This document shows, one piece after another, positions 37,422 to 45,782 of a stretch of 64,000 nucleotides of DNA. Under the pieces are notes generated by a model. It made no database searches and was not told the DNA's origin. It worked only from the letters and a program-made list of their open reading frames with translations. The position numbers were made by a program, and so were the translations under genes. Source of the DNA: VRUE01 sp963702705 (GTDB taxonomy: Bacteria > Actinomycetota > Thermoleophilia > Solirubrobacterales > 70-9). Every line of letters starts with the position of its first letter. Position 1 is the stretch's first letter. The stretch lies in the NCBI GenBank assembly GCA_963702705.1, contig CAVPDR010000002.1, forward strand, positions 992,001 to 1,056,000. Direction: 5' to 3'.

Positions 37422-39262
37422 GCAACGGTCGATTTCGCTCCCGCTCGTCGGTCGCTGCCTCCCTGCTGGTGCCGCTGGCCCTAATTGCCGTAGCCGCCCT
37501 TGCCGGCGCCGGCGGGACGACCTCCCTGCGGGGCACGGTCACCCTGATCCTCTGCAACCTGATCGTCGTCGTCGGCTTGCAGGTCTTCGTCGGCAACAGC
37601 GGCGTCTACTCGTTCGGGCAGCTCGGCTTCGCGACCGCCGGCGCCTACATCGCCGCACTTCTCACCTTGCCCGCCGCACTCTCGATCCTGCAAACACCCG
37701 GCCTGCCGGACCTCATCGCCGATGCCCACGTGGGCCCGCTCGCCTCGACCCTGATCGCCGCAGCCCTCTCCGGCCTGCTCGCGATCGTGATCGGCCTGCC
37801 GCTGATGCGCACCTCCACGCTCGCGATCCCGATCTCTACTTTCGCCTTCCTGATCGTCGTCTACAGCGTCGTCGCCAACTGGGACGAGGTGACCGGTGGT
37901 AACAGCGGCCTGGTCAACATCCCAGCCACGACCAGCGTCGAGTCGGCGAGCCTCTGGGCCGCCGCGGCGGTGATCCTGGCGCTGGCGTTCAAATGGTCCT
38001 CGAGCGGCTATCGCCTGCAGGCGACTCGCGAGGACGAGGTGGCGGCGCGCTCGCTCGGAATCGGCGTGATGCGGGAGCGGCTGATCGCGTTCGGCATCAG
38101 CGGCGCCCTCTGCGGGGCCGGCGGGGCGCTGGCCGTGCACCAGTCGGGCGTGCTCAACCCCACCACCTTCTACTTCGGCGCGACCGTGACGACGATGACG
38201 ATGCTGGTCGTCGGCGGCGCCCGCAGCGTCTTTGGAGCGGTGGTCGGGGCGCTCGCGATAGCGACGGTGAACGAGCTGCTTCGCGGCATCGAGAACGGCG
38301 CCGACCTGTTCGGTGCGATCTCGATCGGCGAAGCCCCCGGCCTCGCGGCGATCGGCCTCGGCCTGATCCTGCTGGCGACGATGATCGCGATGCCGGGTGG
38401 CCTCAGCGGCGGCAGGGAGGCGGGTGAGCTGCCCTGGCTCCGGCGGCTGGGCGTGCGGAGCAGCGCTCCGGCGCCGGAGCCAGACCACGTCGTCACCAAC
38501 CGCGCGCCGGCCGGTCACCCGGCCGGCGGCGACCTGAGCGCGACCGGCATCTCCCTTGCGTTCTCCGGCCTGAGGGTGCTCGAGGACATCGACCTCACGC
38601 TGAAGCACGGTGAGATCCTCGGACTGATCGGCCCCAACGGCGCCGGCAAGACAACCCTCGTCAACGTGCTCAGTGGGTTCCAAGGGCCCGACGCGGGCAT
38701 CGTCAGCCTCGACGGGATCGACGTCAGCGGACGCTCGCCGGCGCGTCTCGCCCGCCTGGGACTGGGTCGCACCTTCCAAGCAGCCCTTCCGTTCCCCAAT
38801 CTGAGCGGGCTCGAGAGCGTCGCCGTCGGCGCCATGGGCACCGGGACAGGCCGGCGCCAGGCACTCGACGTGGCCGCCGACGTGCTCGACCGCCTCAACC
38901 TGCTCGAGCGCGGCGCGCTGCCCGCCGGGTCACTCCCACCCGGGAGCCAACGCCTTCTCGGCATCGCCCGCGCGCTCGCGATCCGGCCCCGCTACCTGCT
39001 GCTCGACGAGCCGGCCGCCGGACTGAACGAAGCCGAATGCGAGGAGCTGGTCGCAATCCTCGGCGGCGTTCGGCAGGACTTCGGCTGCGCGATCCTGCTG
39101 ATCGAGCACGACATGAGCCTCGTGATGGAGCTCTGTTCCCGGGTGCAGGTACTCGACGACGGCAGAACCCTGCGGATCGGCACCCCGGAGGAGGTCCAGG
39201 CCGATCCTGCCGTGCTGGAGTCCTATCTCGGAAGCTCCTTCCTGGCCCCGGTCGATGCTTGA
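37418..39262 (+). CDS. Fused ABC permease-ATPase (LivM-LivG type)
   Basis: The 614-residue protein joins a LivM-like permease (residues 1-~330, with VFVGNSGVYSFGQLGFATAGAYIAAL and GYRLQATREDEVAARSLGIGVMRERLIAFGISG) to a LivG-like ATPase (residues ~370-614). The ATPase has LIGPNGAGKTTLVNVLSG (Walker A), LLLDEPAAGLNEAECEEL (Walker B) and LIEHDMSLVMELCSRVQVLD (H-loop). The ABC signature is degenerate: LPPGSQRLLGIARAL in place of LSGGQQ. Such fusions occur in actinobacteria and proteobacteria. The start overlaps LivH by 4 bp and the end overlaps LivF by 8 bp. Confidence 0.92.
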   Translation: MSNGRFRSRSSVAASLLVPLALIAVAALAGAGGTTSLRGTVTLILCNLIVVVGLQVFVGNSGVYSFGQLGFATAGAYIAALLTLPAALSILQTPGLPDLIADAHVGPLASTLIAAALSGLLAIVIGLPLMRTSTLAIPISTFAFLIVVYSVVANWDEVTGGNSGLVNIPATTSVESASLWAAAAVILALAFKWSSSGYRLQATREDEVAARSLGIGVMRERLIAFGISGALCGAGGALAVHQSGVLNPTTFYFGATVTTMTMLVVGGARSVFGAVVGALAIATVNELLRGIENGADLFGAISIGEAPGLAAIGLGLILLATMIAMPGGLSGGREAGELPWLRRLGVRSSAPAPEPDHVVTNRAPAGHPAGGDLSATGISLAFSGLRVLEDIDLTLKHGEILGLIGPNGAGKTTLVNVLSGFQGPDAGIVSLDGIDVSGRSPARLARLGLGRTFQAALPFPNLSGLESVAVGAMGTGTGRRQALDVAADVLDRLNLLERGALPAGSLPPGSQRLLGIARALAIRPRYLLLDEPAAGLNEAECEELVAILGGVRQDFGCAILLIEHDMSLVMELCSRVQVLDDGRTLRIGTPEEVQADPAVLESYLGSSFLAPVDA

Positions 39263-39956
39263 GCTGCATGGAATCCGGATCGGCTATGGGCCGATCGAGG
39301 TGGTCCACGGGGTCAACCTGAGCGTCGACCGGGGAGAGGTGGTTGGGATGATCGGCCCCAACGGCGCCGGCAAGAGCTCGATCCTGCGCGCGATTGCCGG
39401 CCTGGTGCGGCCGACCTCGGGCGAGACGGTGTTCGAGGGCCGCGTCCTCACCGGGATGGCGCCCGAGCGGATCGCACGGCTCGGCCTGGCGCTGGTGCCC
39501 GAGGGCAGGCACATCTTCAAGACCCTGACCGTGGCCGAGAACCTGCGGCTGGGTGCACGCAGCGACGGCCAGGACAGCGCCTGGACGGAGCGCACGCTGG
39601 CACGCTTCCCGATCCTTCGCGAGCGCGCCGGGCAGCGCGCCGATCGCCTCTCGGGAGGAGAGCAGCAGCAGTTGGCGATTGCCCGCGCCCTGCTCGGGCG
39701 ACCCAAGCTGCTGATCCTCGACGAGCCTTCGCTGGGCCTCGCGCCGAAGATGATCGACCTCATCTACGAGCTGCTTCAGGGCCTGCGCAAGGCAGGGGTG
39801 ACGATGCTGCTGGTCGAGCAGAACGCCGCCCGCACGATCGAGTTCTGCGATCGCTGCCTCGTGCTCGGCACCGGCAGGGTGCGTGCCCAGGGTTCGCGCG
39901 ACGAGCTGCAGCGCAGCCCCGATGTGCTGCGCGCTTACCTTGGCAAACAGCCATGA
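39255..39956 (+). CDS. Branched-chain amino acid-type ABC transporter ATPase (LivF-like)
   Basis: The 233-residue ATPase has MIGPNGAGKSSILRAIAGL (Walker A), PEGRHIFKTLTVAENLRLGA (the LivF Q-loop region), DRLSGGEQQQLAIARALLGRPKLLILDEPSLGLAPK (intact signature and Walker B) and LLVEQNAARTIEFCDR (H-loop). It would form the ATPase dimer with the fused LivG half. Because the partner has a poor signature motif, one of the two composite ATP sites may be degenerate, a known pattern in asymmetric ABC proteins. Confidence 0.94.
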   Translation: MLELHGIRIGYGPIEVVHGVNLSVDRGEVVGMIGPNGAGKSSILRAIAGLVRPTSGETVFEGRVLTGMAPERIARLGLALVPEGRHIFKTLTVAENLRLGARSDGQDSAWTERTLARFPILRERAGQRADRLSGGEQQQLAIARALLGRPKLLILDEPSLGLAPKMIDLIYELLQGLRKAGVTMLLVEQNAARTIEFCDRCLVLGTGRVRAQGSRDELQRSPDVLRAYLGKQP

Positions 39957-39993
39957 ATAAAATGGAATCCCAAAGTAGTTACGAGGAGCCGCG

Positions 39994-41016
39994 ATGTTCG
40001 ACGACCAACCCCGGGTAGCACCGAGCAGCGAGGAAGTCCGCTTGGCGCTGCGCCACTGCTGGCAGCCGGTGGCGAGGCTTCAGGATCTGAAGCAGGGGCC
40101 CCGGCGAGCGATGCTGCTCGGCGAAGCGCTGGCCGTCTTCCTCACCGGGAGCGGTGAGCCGGCCGTGGTGGCGGACCGTTGCGCACATCGCGGCGCCTCG
40201 CTCTCGATGGGCAAGGTCGCGGGCGAGTCGATCCAGTGCCCTTACCACGGCTGGGAGTGGGCGGGTGAGGACGGTGCCTGCACCCGCGTCCCCTCACTGC
40301 CGGATCAGAGCCAGATCCCGCCCCGGGCCCGCGTCGCGGCCTTCCCGACGCGCGTGCAATGGGGCCTCGTCTGGACCGTCCTCGAGCAGCCCCTGGGCGA
40401 GCCGCCCGACCTATCCTGGTTCGACGCCGAGGCCTGGACCTGGGGCCACGGCACGCCGTTCGAGCTGCCGGTCGCGCTGGGTGTGATGATCGAGAATTTC
40501 CGCGACGTCGCCCATTTCGCTTTTATCCACGAGACGACCATCGGCCCGCTCCCGGAGGTGATCGAGCCGCTTCACCCGGAGCGGGACGGCGTCGAGGTGA
40601 CGCTGCGGAGGGAGATGCAATTCGGCCCCGCTGCGGCCAAGCTCTGGAGCGCGGCGGGCGATGCCCACTACCAACTGATCGCCCCCAACTTCATCTCATT
40701 CCGGATGTTCACCGAGAGCGGCGAACGCTGCCTGCTCCACGCCGCCCGCGCGATCAGCGCCACCGAGTCGGCGCATTACTGGATCGAGGGCGGGTTGGCC
40801 GACGGCTTCGACGATGCCGCGCTCGAGGAGGCAATCGACTACGAGTGGCGCATCTACCGCGAGGACATACCGATCGTCTCGGCGATCGAGCCACGCGAGC
40901 TGTCGCTGGACCCTGGCGCCGACGCCAGCACCCTCGCCGATCGGTTCAGCCTCGCCTACCGGCCCGCCTTCGCCGAGTTCGTCGAGCGCGCCCTCAGCCT
41001 CCGTATTCGGGGATGA
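39994..41016 (+). CDS. Rieske [2Fe-2S] non-haem iron oxygenase, alpha subunit
   Basis: The 340-residue protein has a Rieske domain with the cluster ligands CAHRG...(16)...CPYHGW (residues ~62-83). The catalytic domain has the mononuclear iron site in ENFRDVAHFAFIHETTIG (D and two H, residues ~164-180). It resembles the vanillate O-demethylase/PobA-type group that hydroxylates or demethylates aromatic substrates. No ferredoxin reductase gene is nearby, so electrons must come from elsewhere. It is last in the ABC transporter operon and overlaps the convergent binding-protein gene by 23 bp. Confidence 0.92.
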   Translation: MFDDQPRVAPSSEEVRLALRHCWQPVARLQDLKQGPRRAMLLGEALAVFLTGSGEPAVVADRCAHRGASLSMGKVAGESIQCPYHGWEWAGEDGACTRVPSLPDQSQIPPRARVAAFPTRVQWGLVWTVLEQPLGEPPDLSWFDAEAWTWGHGTPFELPVALGVMIENFRDVAHFAFIHETTIGPLPEVIEPLHPERDGVEVTLRREMQFGPAAAKLWSAAGDAHYQLIAPNFISFRMFTESGERCLLHAARAISATESAHYWIEGGLADGFDDAALEEAIDYEWRIYREDIPIVSAIEPRELSLDPGADASTLADRFSLAYRPAFAEFVERALSLRIRG

Positions 41017-42184
41017 AGGGTGGTTTGACCTTGGCGACCAACTTCGGCTTGCCGTTCACGTACTGGTAGACCGGCCAAATGCGGGTAGCCAGGTGATCGG
41101 TCTTGCTGAACGCCTCCTTGCCGACGATCGTCTGGTGCGGCTTGGCTTCGAGGGCATCGGCGAGCACCGTGCCGCTGACGCTGTGGGTTTCTTTGATCGC
41201 GTCGATGATCAGCTGCCCGGCGGCGTAGGAAGCCAGCAGGGTCCCGGAGACATCCGTGTTGACGCCGTTGCGTTTGAGCTTCCTGAACAGCTGCGCCGAC
41301 GCCCGGTCCGGCGGGTCGTAGGCCGAGCCATTGGAGGTGGCGTAGACCTTCCCGGGGTCGGGGATCCCCTTCAGCCAGAAGGTGCCGTCGAAGGAGCTCC
41401 CACCGAGAATCGGGACGTCGATCCCGGCGGCCTGGATCTGCTTGATCGCCGCCGCCCCACCGGGTGGATATGAGGCCATCACCACGGCATCGGCGCCGGC
41501 GCCCTTCAGCTCGCTGATCTGGGCCGCAATCGACTCATCGCCGTTGGCGAAGTCGGCCGAGCCGGCAATCGAGCCGCCGAGCTTTTCCCACACCTGCTGA
41601 AAGGCCGAGCACTGCGCCTTGCCCATCACGATCGCTGTATCGCACATGAGGAAGGGGCGTTTGATCCCCTGCTTGTGCAGGAACGCCGTGCCAGCGCTCA
41701 CCTCGCTGAGAAAGTTCGGGTTGCCGGTGAAGGAGAGGTGTCCCGTGTACGGCGGCCCGTAGCCGGGTTCGCCAGCGCACATGGAAAAATTGAGCCTGTC
41801 GTGTTCTTCTGCCACCGGCGCGGCCGCCGCCGCAGTCAGTGCCTCGCAGCTGAGCAGCAGGACGTCGGCGCCTTTTTCGATCACCTGCTGCGCAGCCACC
41901 GGCGCCTGCTGCGGGTCGGAGCGATTGTCGGCCTTGATGATCGTCAGTTTGTGGCCATCGATGCCGCCTTTTGCGTTGGTTTCGTCGACCAGTTGTTCGA
42001 TCGCCGTGATGTTGCCGTCGTAGGGCGCGAGGTAGCCGGTCTTGGCGATCGCGGCGCCAATCACTATTTCCTGCGGCAGGCCTTTGGCGGGAGGGTCGCT
42101 CGGGTCGCCGTCGCTGCCGCAGCCGGCCAGGACGGCCAGGACGAGCAGCGACACGAAGAAGAGCAGCTTTGCGGAGGGAGGCAT
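40994..42184 (-). CDS. Substrate-binding lipoprotein of the LivJ/Leu-Ile-Val-binding type
   Basis: The 396-residue precursor has a lipobox (LVLAVLAGCGSDG, cysteine at ~22). The periplasmic-binding fold shows EIVIGAAIAKTGYLAPYDGNITAIEQLVDETNAKGGIDGHKLTII, VIEKGADVLLLSC, AQISELKGAGADAVVMASYPP and ATSNGSAYDPPD. The frame opens twelve codons earlier but ATG 42184 starts the signal sequence. It is convergent with the transporter operon and presumably delivers the ligand to it. The ligand cannot be read from sequence. Confidence 0.9.
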   Translation of the reverse strand: MPPSAKLLFFVSLLVLAVLAGCGSDGDPSDPPAKGLPQEIVIGAAIAKTGYLAPYDGNITAIEQLVDETNAKGGIDGHKLTIIKADNRSDPQQAPVAAQQVIEKGADVLLLSCEALTAAAAAPVAEEHDRLNFSMCAGEPGYGPPYTGHLSFTGNPNFLSEVSAGTAFLHKQGIKRPFLMCDTAIVMGKAQCSAFQQVWEKLGGSIAGSADFANGDESIAAQISELKGAGADAVVMASYPPGGAAAIKQIQAAGIDVPILGGSSFDGTFWLKGIPDPGKVYATSNGSAYDPPDRASAQLFRKLKRNGVNTDVSGTLLASYAAGQLIIDAIKETHSVSGTVLADALEAKPHQTIVGKEAFSKTDHLATRIWPVYQYVNGKPKLVAKVKPPFIPEYGG

Positions 42185-42275
42185 CCCAGAGTTTCCTCTG
42201 CGGAATTCTAGTAATTCCAAAAAGCGATCGTGTTAACCGCGCAGGAAAAGTGATCCTTTTGCCGCGGCGCGGCGG

Positions 42276-42449
42276 CTAACTGGTGGCGATGCCGATGGCC
42301 AGCAGCGGGAAGGCAAGCATCACGCCGAGGTAGGCGCCAATCAGAGCGCCGGTGCGGAGGCTGGTCGTGCGCGAGCGGGCGCCGGAGATGACGCCGATCA
42401 GGAAGATCGCGACAGCGAGAGTGAGGCCGATCCAGAAGACGTCGGGCAT
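42276..42449 (-). CDS. Small two-helix membrane protein (57 residues)
   Basis: The minus strand from ATG 42449 encodes 57 residues: a first hydrophobic helix (FWIGLTLAVAIFLIGVISG), a short basic loop (ARSRTTSLRTG) and a second helix (ALIGAYLGVMLAFPLLAIGIA), ending in TAG. The regular two-helix hairpin and matching codon usage support a real gene. No family is recognised. It lies between the binding-protein gene and the metallophosphoesterase. Confidence 0.6.
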   Translation of the reverse strand: MPDVFWIGLTLAVAIFLIGVISGARSRTTSLRTGALIGAYLGVMLAFPLLAIGIATS

Positions 42450-42586
42450 ATGCGCGGGCGAGATTATCGAACGGGGAGGATTCGGCGCCCGCGCGGGCGC
42501 CGCGCTCTGGGCTCACTCGCTGGGCCCACCGGCGGCGCGGGGCGGTTGCCGGGCAGGTCGGGGCGACGCCAGCTAAGTTTGGGCGC

Positions 42587-43183
42587 GTGAAGTTGCTCGC
42601 CTTCAGCGACCTGCACCGGGACCTCGGCCAGGCAGCCGAGCTGGTCGCGATGTCGGCTGAGGCCGATGTGGTGATCGGTGCCGGGGACTTCGCCTCCGTG
42701 CACGAGGGGCTGGCGGAGACGATCGACGCCCTGGCAACGATCGAGGCGCCCGCCGTTCTGGTCCCCGGCAACAACGAGACCGAGGAGGCGCTGCGCGAGG
42801 CGGTGGCCGGTTGGAGTGCCGCCACGGTCCTCCACGGTGGCGGCACGACGATCGAGGGAGTCGACTTCTACGGGCTTGGCGCCGGGGTCCCGGTCACTCC
42901 CTGGGAGTGGAGCTTCGACCTCGATGACGAAACCGCGGCGGCGATGCTCGCACCCTGCCCCGAGGGGGCGGTCCTCGTGCTCCACTCCCCCCCGCGCGAC
43001 CACTGCGACAGCAACGGCTCCGGAATGAGCTTCGGCAGCCCGGCCCTGCTGCGGGCTATCGAAGAGAAGCGCCCGCGGCTGGCGGTCTGCGGTCACATCC
43101 ACGAGTCGTGGGGATGCGAGAGCCGCGTCGGCGAGACGCCGGTGCGCAACCTTGGCCCGAAGGGGACCTGGATCGAGATCTAG
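42587..43183 (+). CDS. Calcineurin-like metallophosphoesterase (cytoplasmic)
   Basis: The 198-residue protein starts MKLLAFSDLHRDLGQA (D-x-H metal motif, GTG start). VIGAGDFAS (GD), VPGNNETEE (GNNE), VLVLHSPPRDHCD and VCGHIHESWG (GH-x-H) follow, giving the full dinuclear-metal set in order. It lacks a signal peptide, unlike the 25.8-kb phosphoesterase. It resembles the YfcE/MJ0936 group of broad phosphodiesterases. It ends 4 bp into the convergent DHFR-like gene. Confidence 0.88.
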   Translation: MKLLAFSDLHRDLGQAAELVAMSAEADVVIGAGDFASVHEGLAETIDALATIEAPAVLVPGNNETEEALREAVAGWSAATVLHGGGTTIEGVDFYGLGAGVPVTPWEWSFDLDDETAAAMLAPCPEGAVLVLHSPPRDHCDSNGSGMSFGSPALLRAIEEKRPRLAVCGHIHESWGCESRVGETPVRNLGPKGTWIEI

Positions 43184-43824
43184 GTGGTGACGCGGTACTT
43201 GATGTGGGTGACTCCCGGCCCCTCGATCGTCCGCACCTGCTCGAGGCCGACGGTGGCCTCGCCCAGGTTGTCGAACAGGCGGGTGCCGCCGCCGAGCAGG
43301 ACGGGTACGACGTTGAGGTCGAGCTCGTCGATCAGGCCCGCCGCCAGGTACTGCTGAGCGACGTCGGCACCGCCACCGAGTGCGACGTCCCGGCCGCCGG
43401 CGGCCTGCTTGGCCTGCTCCAGCGCCGACTCGACCCCATCGGTGACGAAGGTGAAGGTGGTTCCACCCTGCTTCACCAGCGGCTCGCGCGCGTGGTGGGT
43501 GAGCACATAGACGGGAGTGTGGAAGGGCGGTTCCTCACCCCACCAGCCGTCCCATGGATCCTCACCCCACGGGCCGGGGCCACCACCGAACATATTGCGG
43601 CCCATGATCGTCGCGCCGACATTGTCGAGCGCTTCCTCGATGACGACGCTGCTGGCGTTCACCTCACCACCCTCGCGGCCGTGCGACTTGCGCCAGGCGG
43701 CAAGCTTGACCACCCACTCGTGCAGCTGCTCGCCACCTTCGCCGAGGGGGTTCTCCTCGCTCGGGTTCGGTCCGGCGGCGAAGCCGTCGAGCGAGACCGA
43801 GATCTGAAACCTGAACTTGGTCAC
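43180..43824 (-). CDS. Dihydrofolate reductase/RibD-C family protein
   Basis: The 214-residue protein has KFRFQISVSLDGFAAGPN, GATIMGRNMFGGG (GRxxF), PVYVLTHHAREPL and the C-terminal RDVALGGGADVAQQYLAAGLIDELDLNVVPVLLGGGTRLFD, which is the RibD C-terminal pattern. Such proteins reduce pyrazine-type or other small substrates with NADPH; the role here is unknown. The frame opens far upstream, but GTG 43824 overlaps the preceding gene's stop as GTGA and gives the normal N-terminus. Confidence 0.87.
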   Translation of the reverse strand: MTKFRFQISVSLDGFAAGPNPSEENPLGEGGEQLHEWVVKLAAWRKSHGREGGEVNASSVVIEEALDNVGATIMGRNMFGGGPGPWGEDPWDGWWGEEPPFHTPVYVLTHHAREPLVKQGGTTFTFVTDGVESALEQAKQAAGGRDVALGGGADVAQQYLAAGLIDELDLNVVPVLLGGGTRLFDNLGEATVGLEQVRTIEGPGVTHIKYRVTT

Positions 43825-44114
43825 TGCGCAGCGGGGCCGGCCTGCTCCGGCCCCGCAAAAAGCTCGCCAGCGCGAATCTTCTCGGCCATCTCGGCGGATT
43901 CGGCTCGATAGTTGCGCCCGTCCTCGAACTCGATCACCGGATACTTGCGCTGCCCGGAGATCTGGTCGAGCGCATCGCGCTTGCCGGGCCGCAACGGCCC
44001 CTTGACGACCTCGTACTCGATCCCCTGCTCGTCGAGCGCCTTCTGCACGCGCCAGCAGGGGTGGCCGTCGATCTTGACCCACATTGCCGAGCAGCGATGA
44101 AGCTTGACCGCCAT
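43821..44114 (-). CDS. Glutaredoxin/GST-N-like thioredoxin-fold protein
   Basis: The 97-residue protein is AVKLHRCSAMWVKIDGHPCWRVQKALDEQGIEYEVVKGPLRPGKRDALDQISGQRKYPVIEFEDGRNYRAESAEMAEKI and a short tail. The KYPVIEFEDG stretch is the cis-proline loop of the thioredoxin fold. The active-site motif is reduced: only one Cys (HPCWRV) lies where glutaredoxins have CPYC, with another at CSAM. It may be monothiol-like. ATG 44114 has a good ribosome site (GGGAG). It is coupled to the DHFR-like gene by a GTGA overlap. Confidence 0.78.
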   Translation of the reverse strand: MAVKLHRCSAMWVKIDGHPCWRVQKALDEQGIEYEVVKGPLRPGKRDALDQISGQRKYPVIEFEDGRNYRAESAEMAEKIRAGELFAGPEQAGPAAQ

Positions 44115-44164
44115 CGGCTCCCACCCTAGTTGGGATTGCACTCCGATTGCAAGCACCGACCGAC

Positions 44165-44194
44165 GACAAGGGCCGCCCGAAGGCGGCCCTTGTC
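44165..44194. terminator. Strong hairpin upstream of the glutaredoxin-like gene
   Basis: Perfect 13-bp stem GACAAGGGCCGCC / GGCGGCCCTTGTC with a CGAA loop. It lies between divergent genes, where a terminator is not expected unless a short transcript starts in 44195-44428. Confidence 0.6.
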
Positions 44195-44428
44195 AGGTGC
44201 TTGGAACGAGCGCGGGAACCGCAACCGAGTGGGACAAAGCCCGGCCTCCCTTTGCTCGCCGGTGCCCGGGTTGGATTCCGCCGGGCGCCAAGACAGTGCG
44301 GCGCCTAGCGGCCCTGCACCTCCAGTGTCCCCTCAAGCATGTGACTCAAAATAGGACCACCTCCTTTCTCTGGTGAGTTGATTGAAGCAAATTGCTCGGT
44401 TCGAACCAATCATGAAATACTGAGCGGA
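44195..44428. other. Structured 234-bp divergent spacer before the P450 gene
   Basis: No coding frame stands out. A hairpin GGTGCCCGG...CCGGGCGCC (about 44261-44289) and a GTGC...GCAC dyad (about 44297-44320) suggest RNA structure. Two palindromes near the P450 start, AGCAA-A-TTGCT and GGTTCGAACC (44398-44407), are candidate operators. With the hairpin at 44165-44194 the spacer could hold a small RNA, but there is no match to a family I can name. Confidence 0.35.
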
Positions 44429-45768
44429 ATGAGCCCAACAGGGGCCCTTCCACCCGGTCCGTCCTATCCCGCGGTGATCCAGAGCGTCGGTTTCTGGGCG
44501 CGGCCCTACGCCTACCTGAGGCAGTGCCGCGAGCGCTACGGGGGGCGCTTCACGATCCGCCTGGCGCGCTCCTCCCCCTCGTGATGCTGACCGACCCGGC
44601 ACAGGTGAAGGAAGTATTCACCGCTCCGCCCGACGTCCTTCACCCCGGTCGGGGCGCGCGCATCCTCAAGCCCTTCATCGGTGCCAACTCGGTGCTCGTG
44701 CTCGATGAATCGGCTCACATGGCCCAGCGCAAACTGCTGCTGCCAGCCGTTCACGGCGAGCGCATGGAGCGCTTGACCGGCCTGATGGAAGAGGTGACGA
44801 GCGAGGAGCTGGCTCGGCTGCCGCGCGGCGTGCCGATCGAGCTGCACACGCATATGCAGGACATCACGCTGCGGATCATCCTCCGCGCCGTCTTCGGGGT
44901 CGACCCCGGCGCACGCTTCGAGGCGCTTCGCAAGCGGATGCAGGGAATGCTCAAGTTCACCGAAGAGCCGATCAGCATGACGCCGCCGCCCAGGGGCGGC
45001 GTCATCGAACGCACCCTCAAACGAGTCGGGCCGCTGGCGCGCTTTCTCCACACTCGGGGCGAAGTCGACGAGCTGCTCTTCGAGTTGATCGCCGAGCGAC
45101 GCGCCAAGGGCGACGACCACGGCGACGTGCTGGCGATGCTGCTCGAGGCGCACCACGACGACGGCTCGCCAATGAGTGAGCAGGAGATCCGCGACGAGCT
45201 GATGACCCTGCTGGTCGCCGGCCACGAGACGACAGCCTCGAGCCTCGCCTGGGCGTTCGAGCGCCTCCGCCACGCCCCGCGGGTGATGGAGCGGCTGGTC
45301 GATGAGATCGATGCCGGCGAAGAGGCCTACCTCACCGCGACGATCCAGGAGACGCTGCGGCGCAGGCCGGTGCTGCCCAACGCCTCTCCGCGATACGTGG
45401 CGAAGCCGGTCGAGGTGGGTGGCTGGGCCTATCCCACCGGCTGCAACCTCGTCCCCAGCTGCTACCTGATCCACCACGACCCGGAGATCTACCCCGAGCC
45501 CTACGAGTTCAGGCCCGAGCGTTTCCTCGGCGAGCAGCCGGGCACCTACACCTGGATCCCCTTCGGCGGCGGCCGCCGCCGCTGCCTCGGCGCCAGCTTC
45601 GCGATGCTCGAGATGAGAATCGTCCTGCGCGAGGTCCTCTCAACCGTCGAGTTACGGGACGAGGCACCGCATCCCGAGGCGGCCCTCCGCCGCAACGTCA
45701 CGGTGGCCCCCTCGCGTGGCTCCAGAGCGGTCCTCATCGATCGCCGGCGAGTGCGCGCAGCCGCGTAG
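44429..45768 (+). CDS. Cytochrome P450, frame broken by one missing base
   Basis: N-terminal frame: MSPTGALPPGPSYPAVIQSVGFWARPYAYLRQCRERYGGRFTIRL. One base is missing near 44569, and the next frame goes on LLPLVMLTDPAQVKEVFTAPPDVLHPG. The core has the I-helix oxygen-activation motif LLVAGHETTAS, the ExxR helix ETLRRRP, the PERF-type meander FRPERFLG and the haem ligand loop FGGGRRRCLGASFA. Restored length is ~446 residues, soluble or peripherally bound. It monooxygenates a hydrophobic substrate; redox partners are not nearby. The break is in an early, conserved stretch, so assembly error is likely. Confidence 0.92.
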
Positions 45769-45782
45769 AGGCCTCGCTCGGC

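Noticed and set aside
44255..44290. tRNA-like segment GGTTGGATTCC in the P450 spacer
   Set aside because: Resembles a T loop but lacks the other cloverleaf arms; it is better explained as a simple hairpin.
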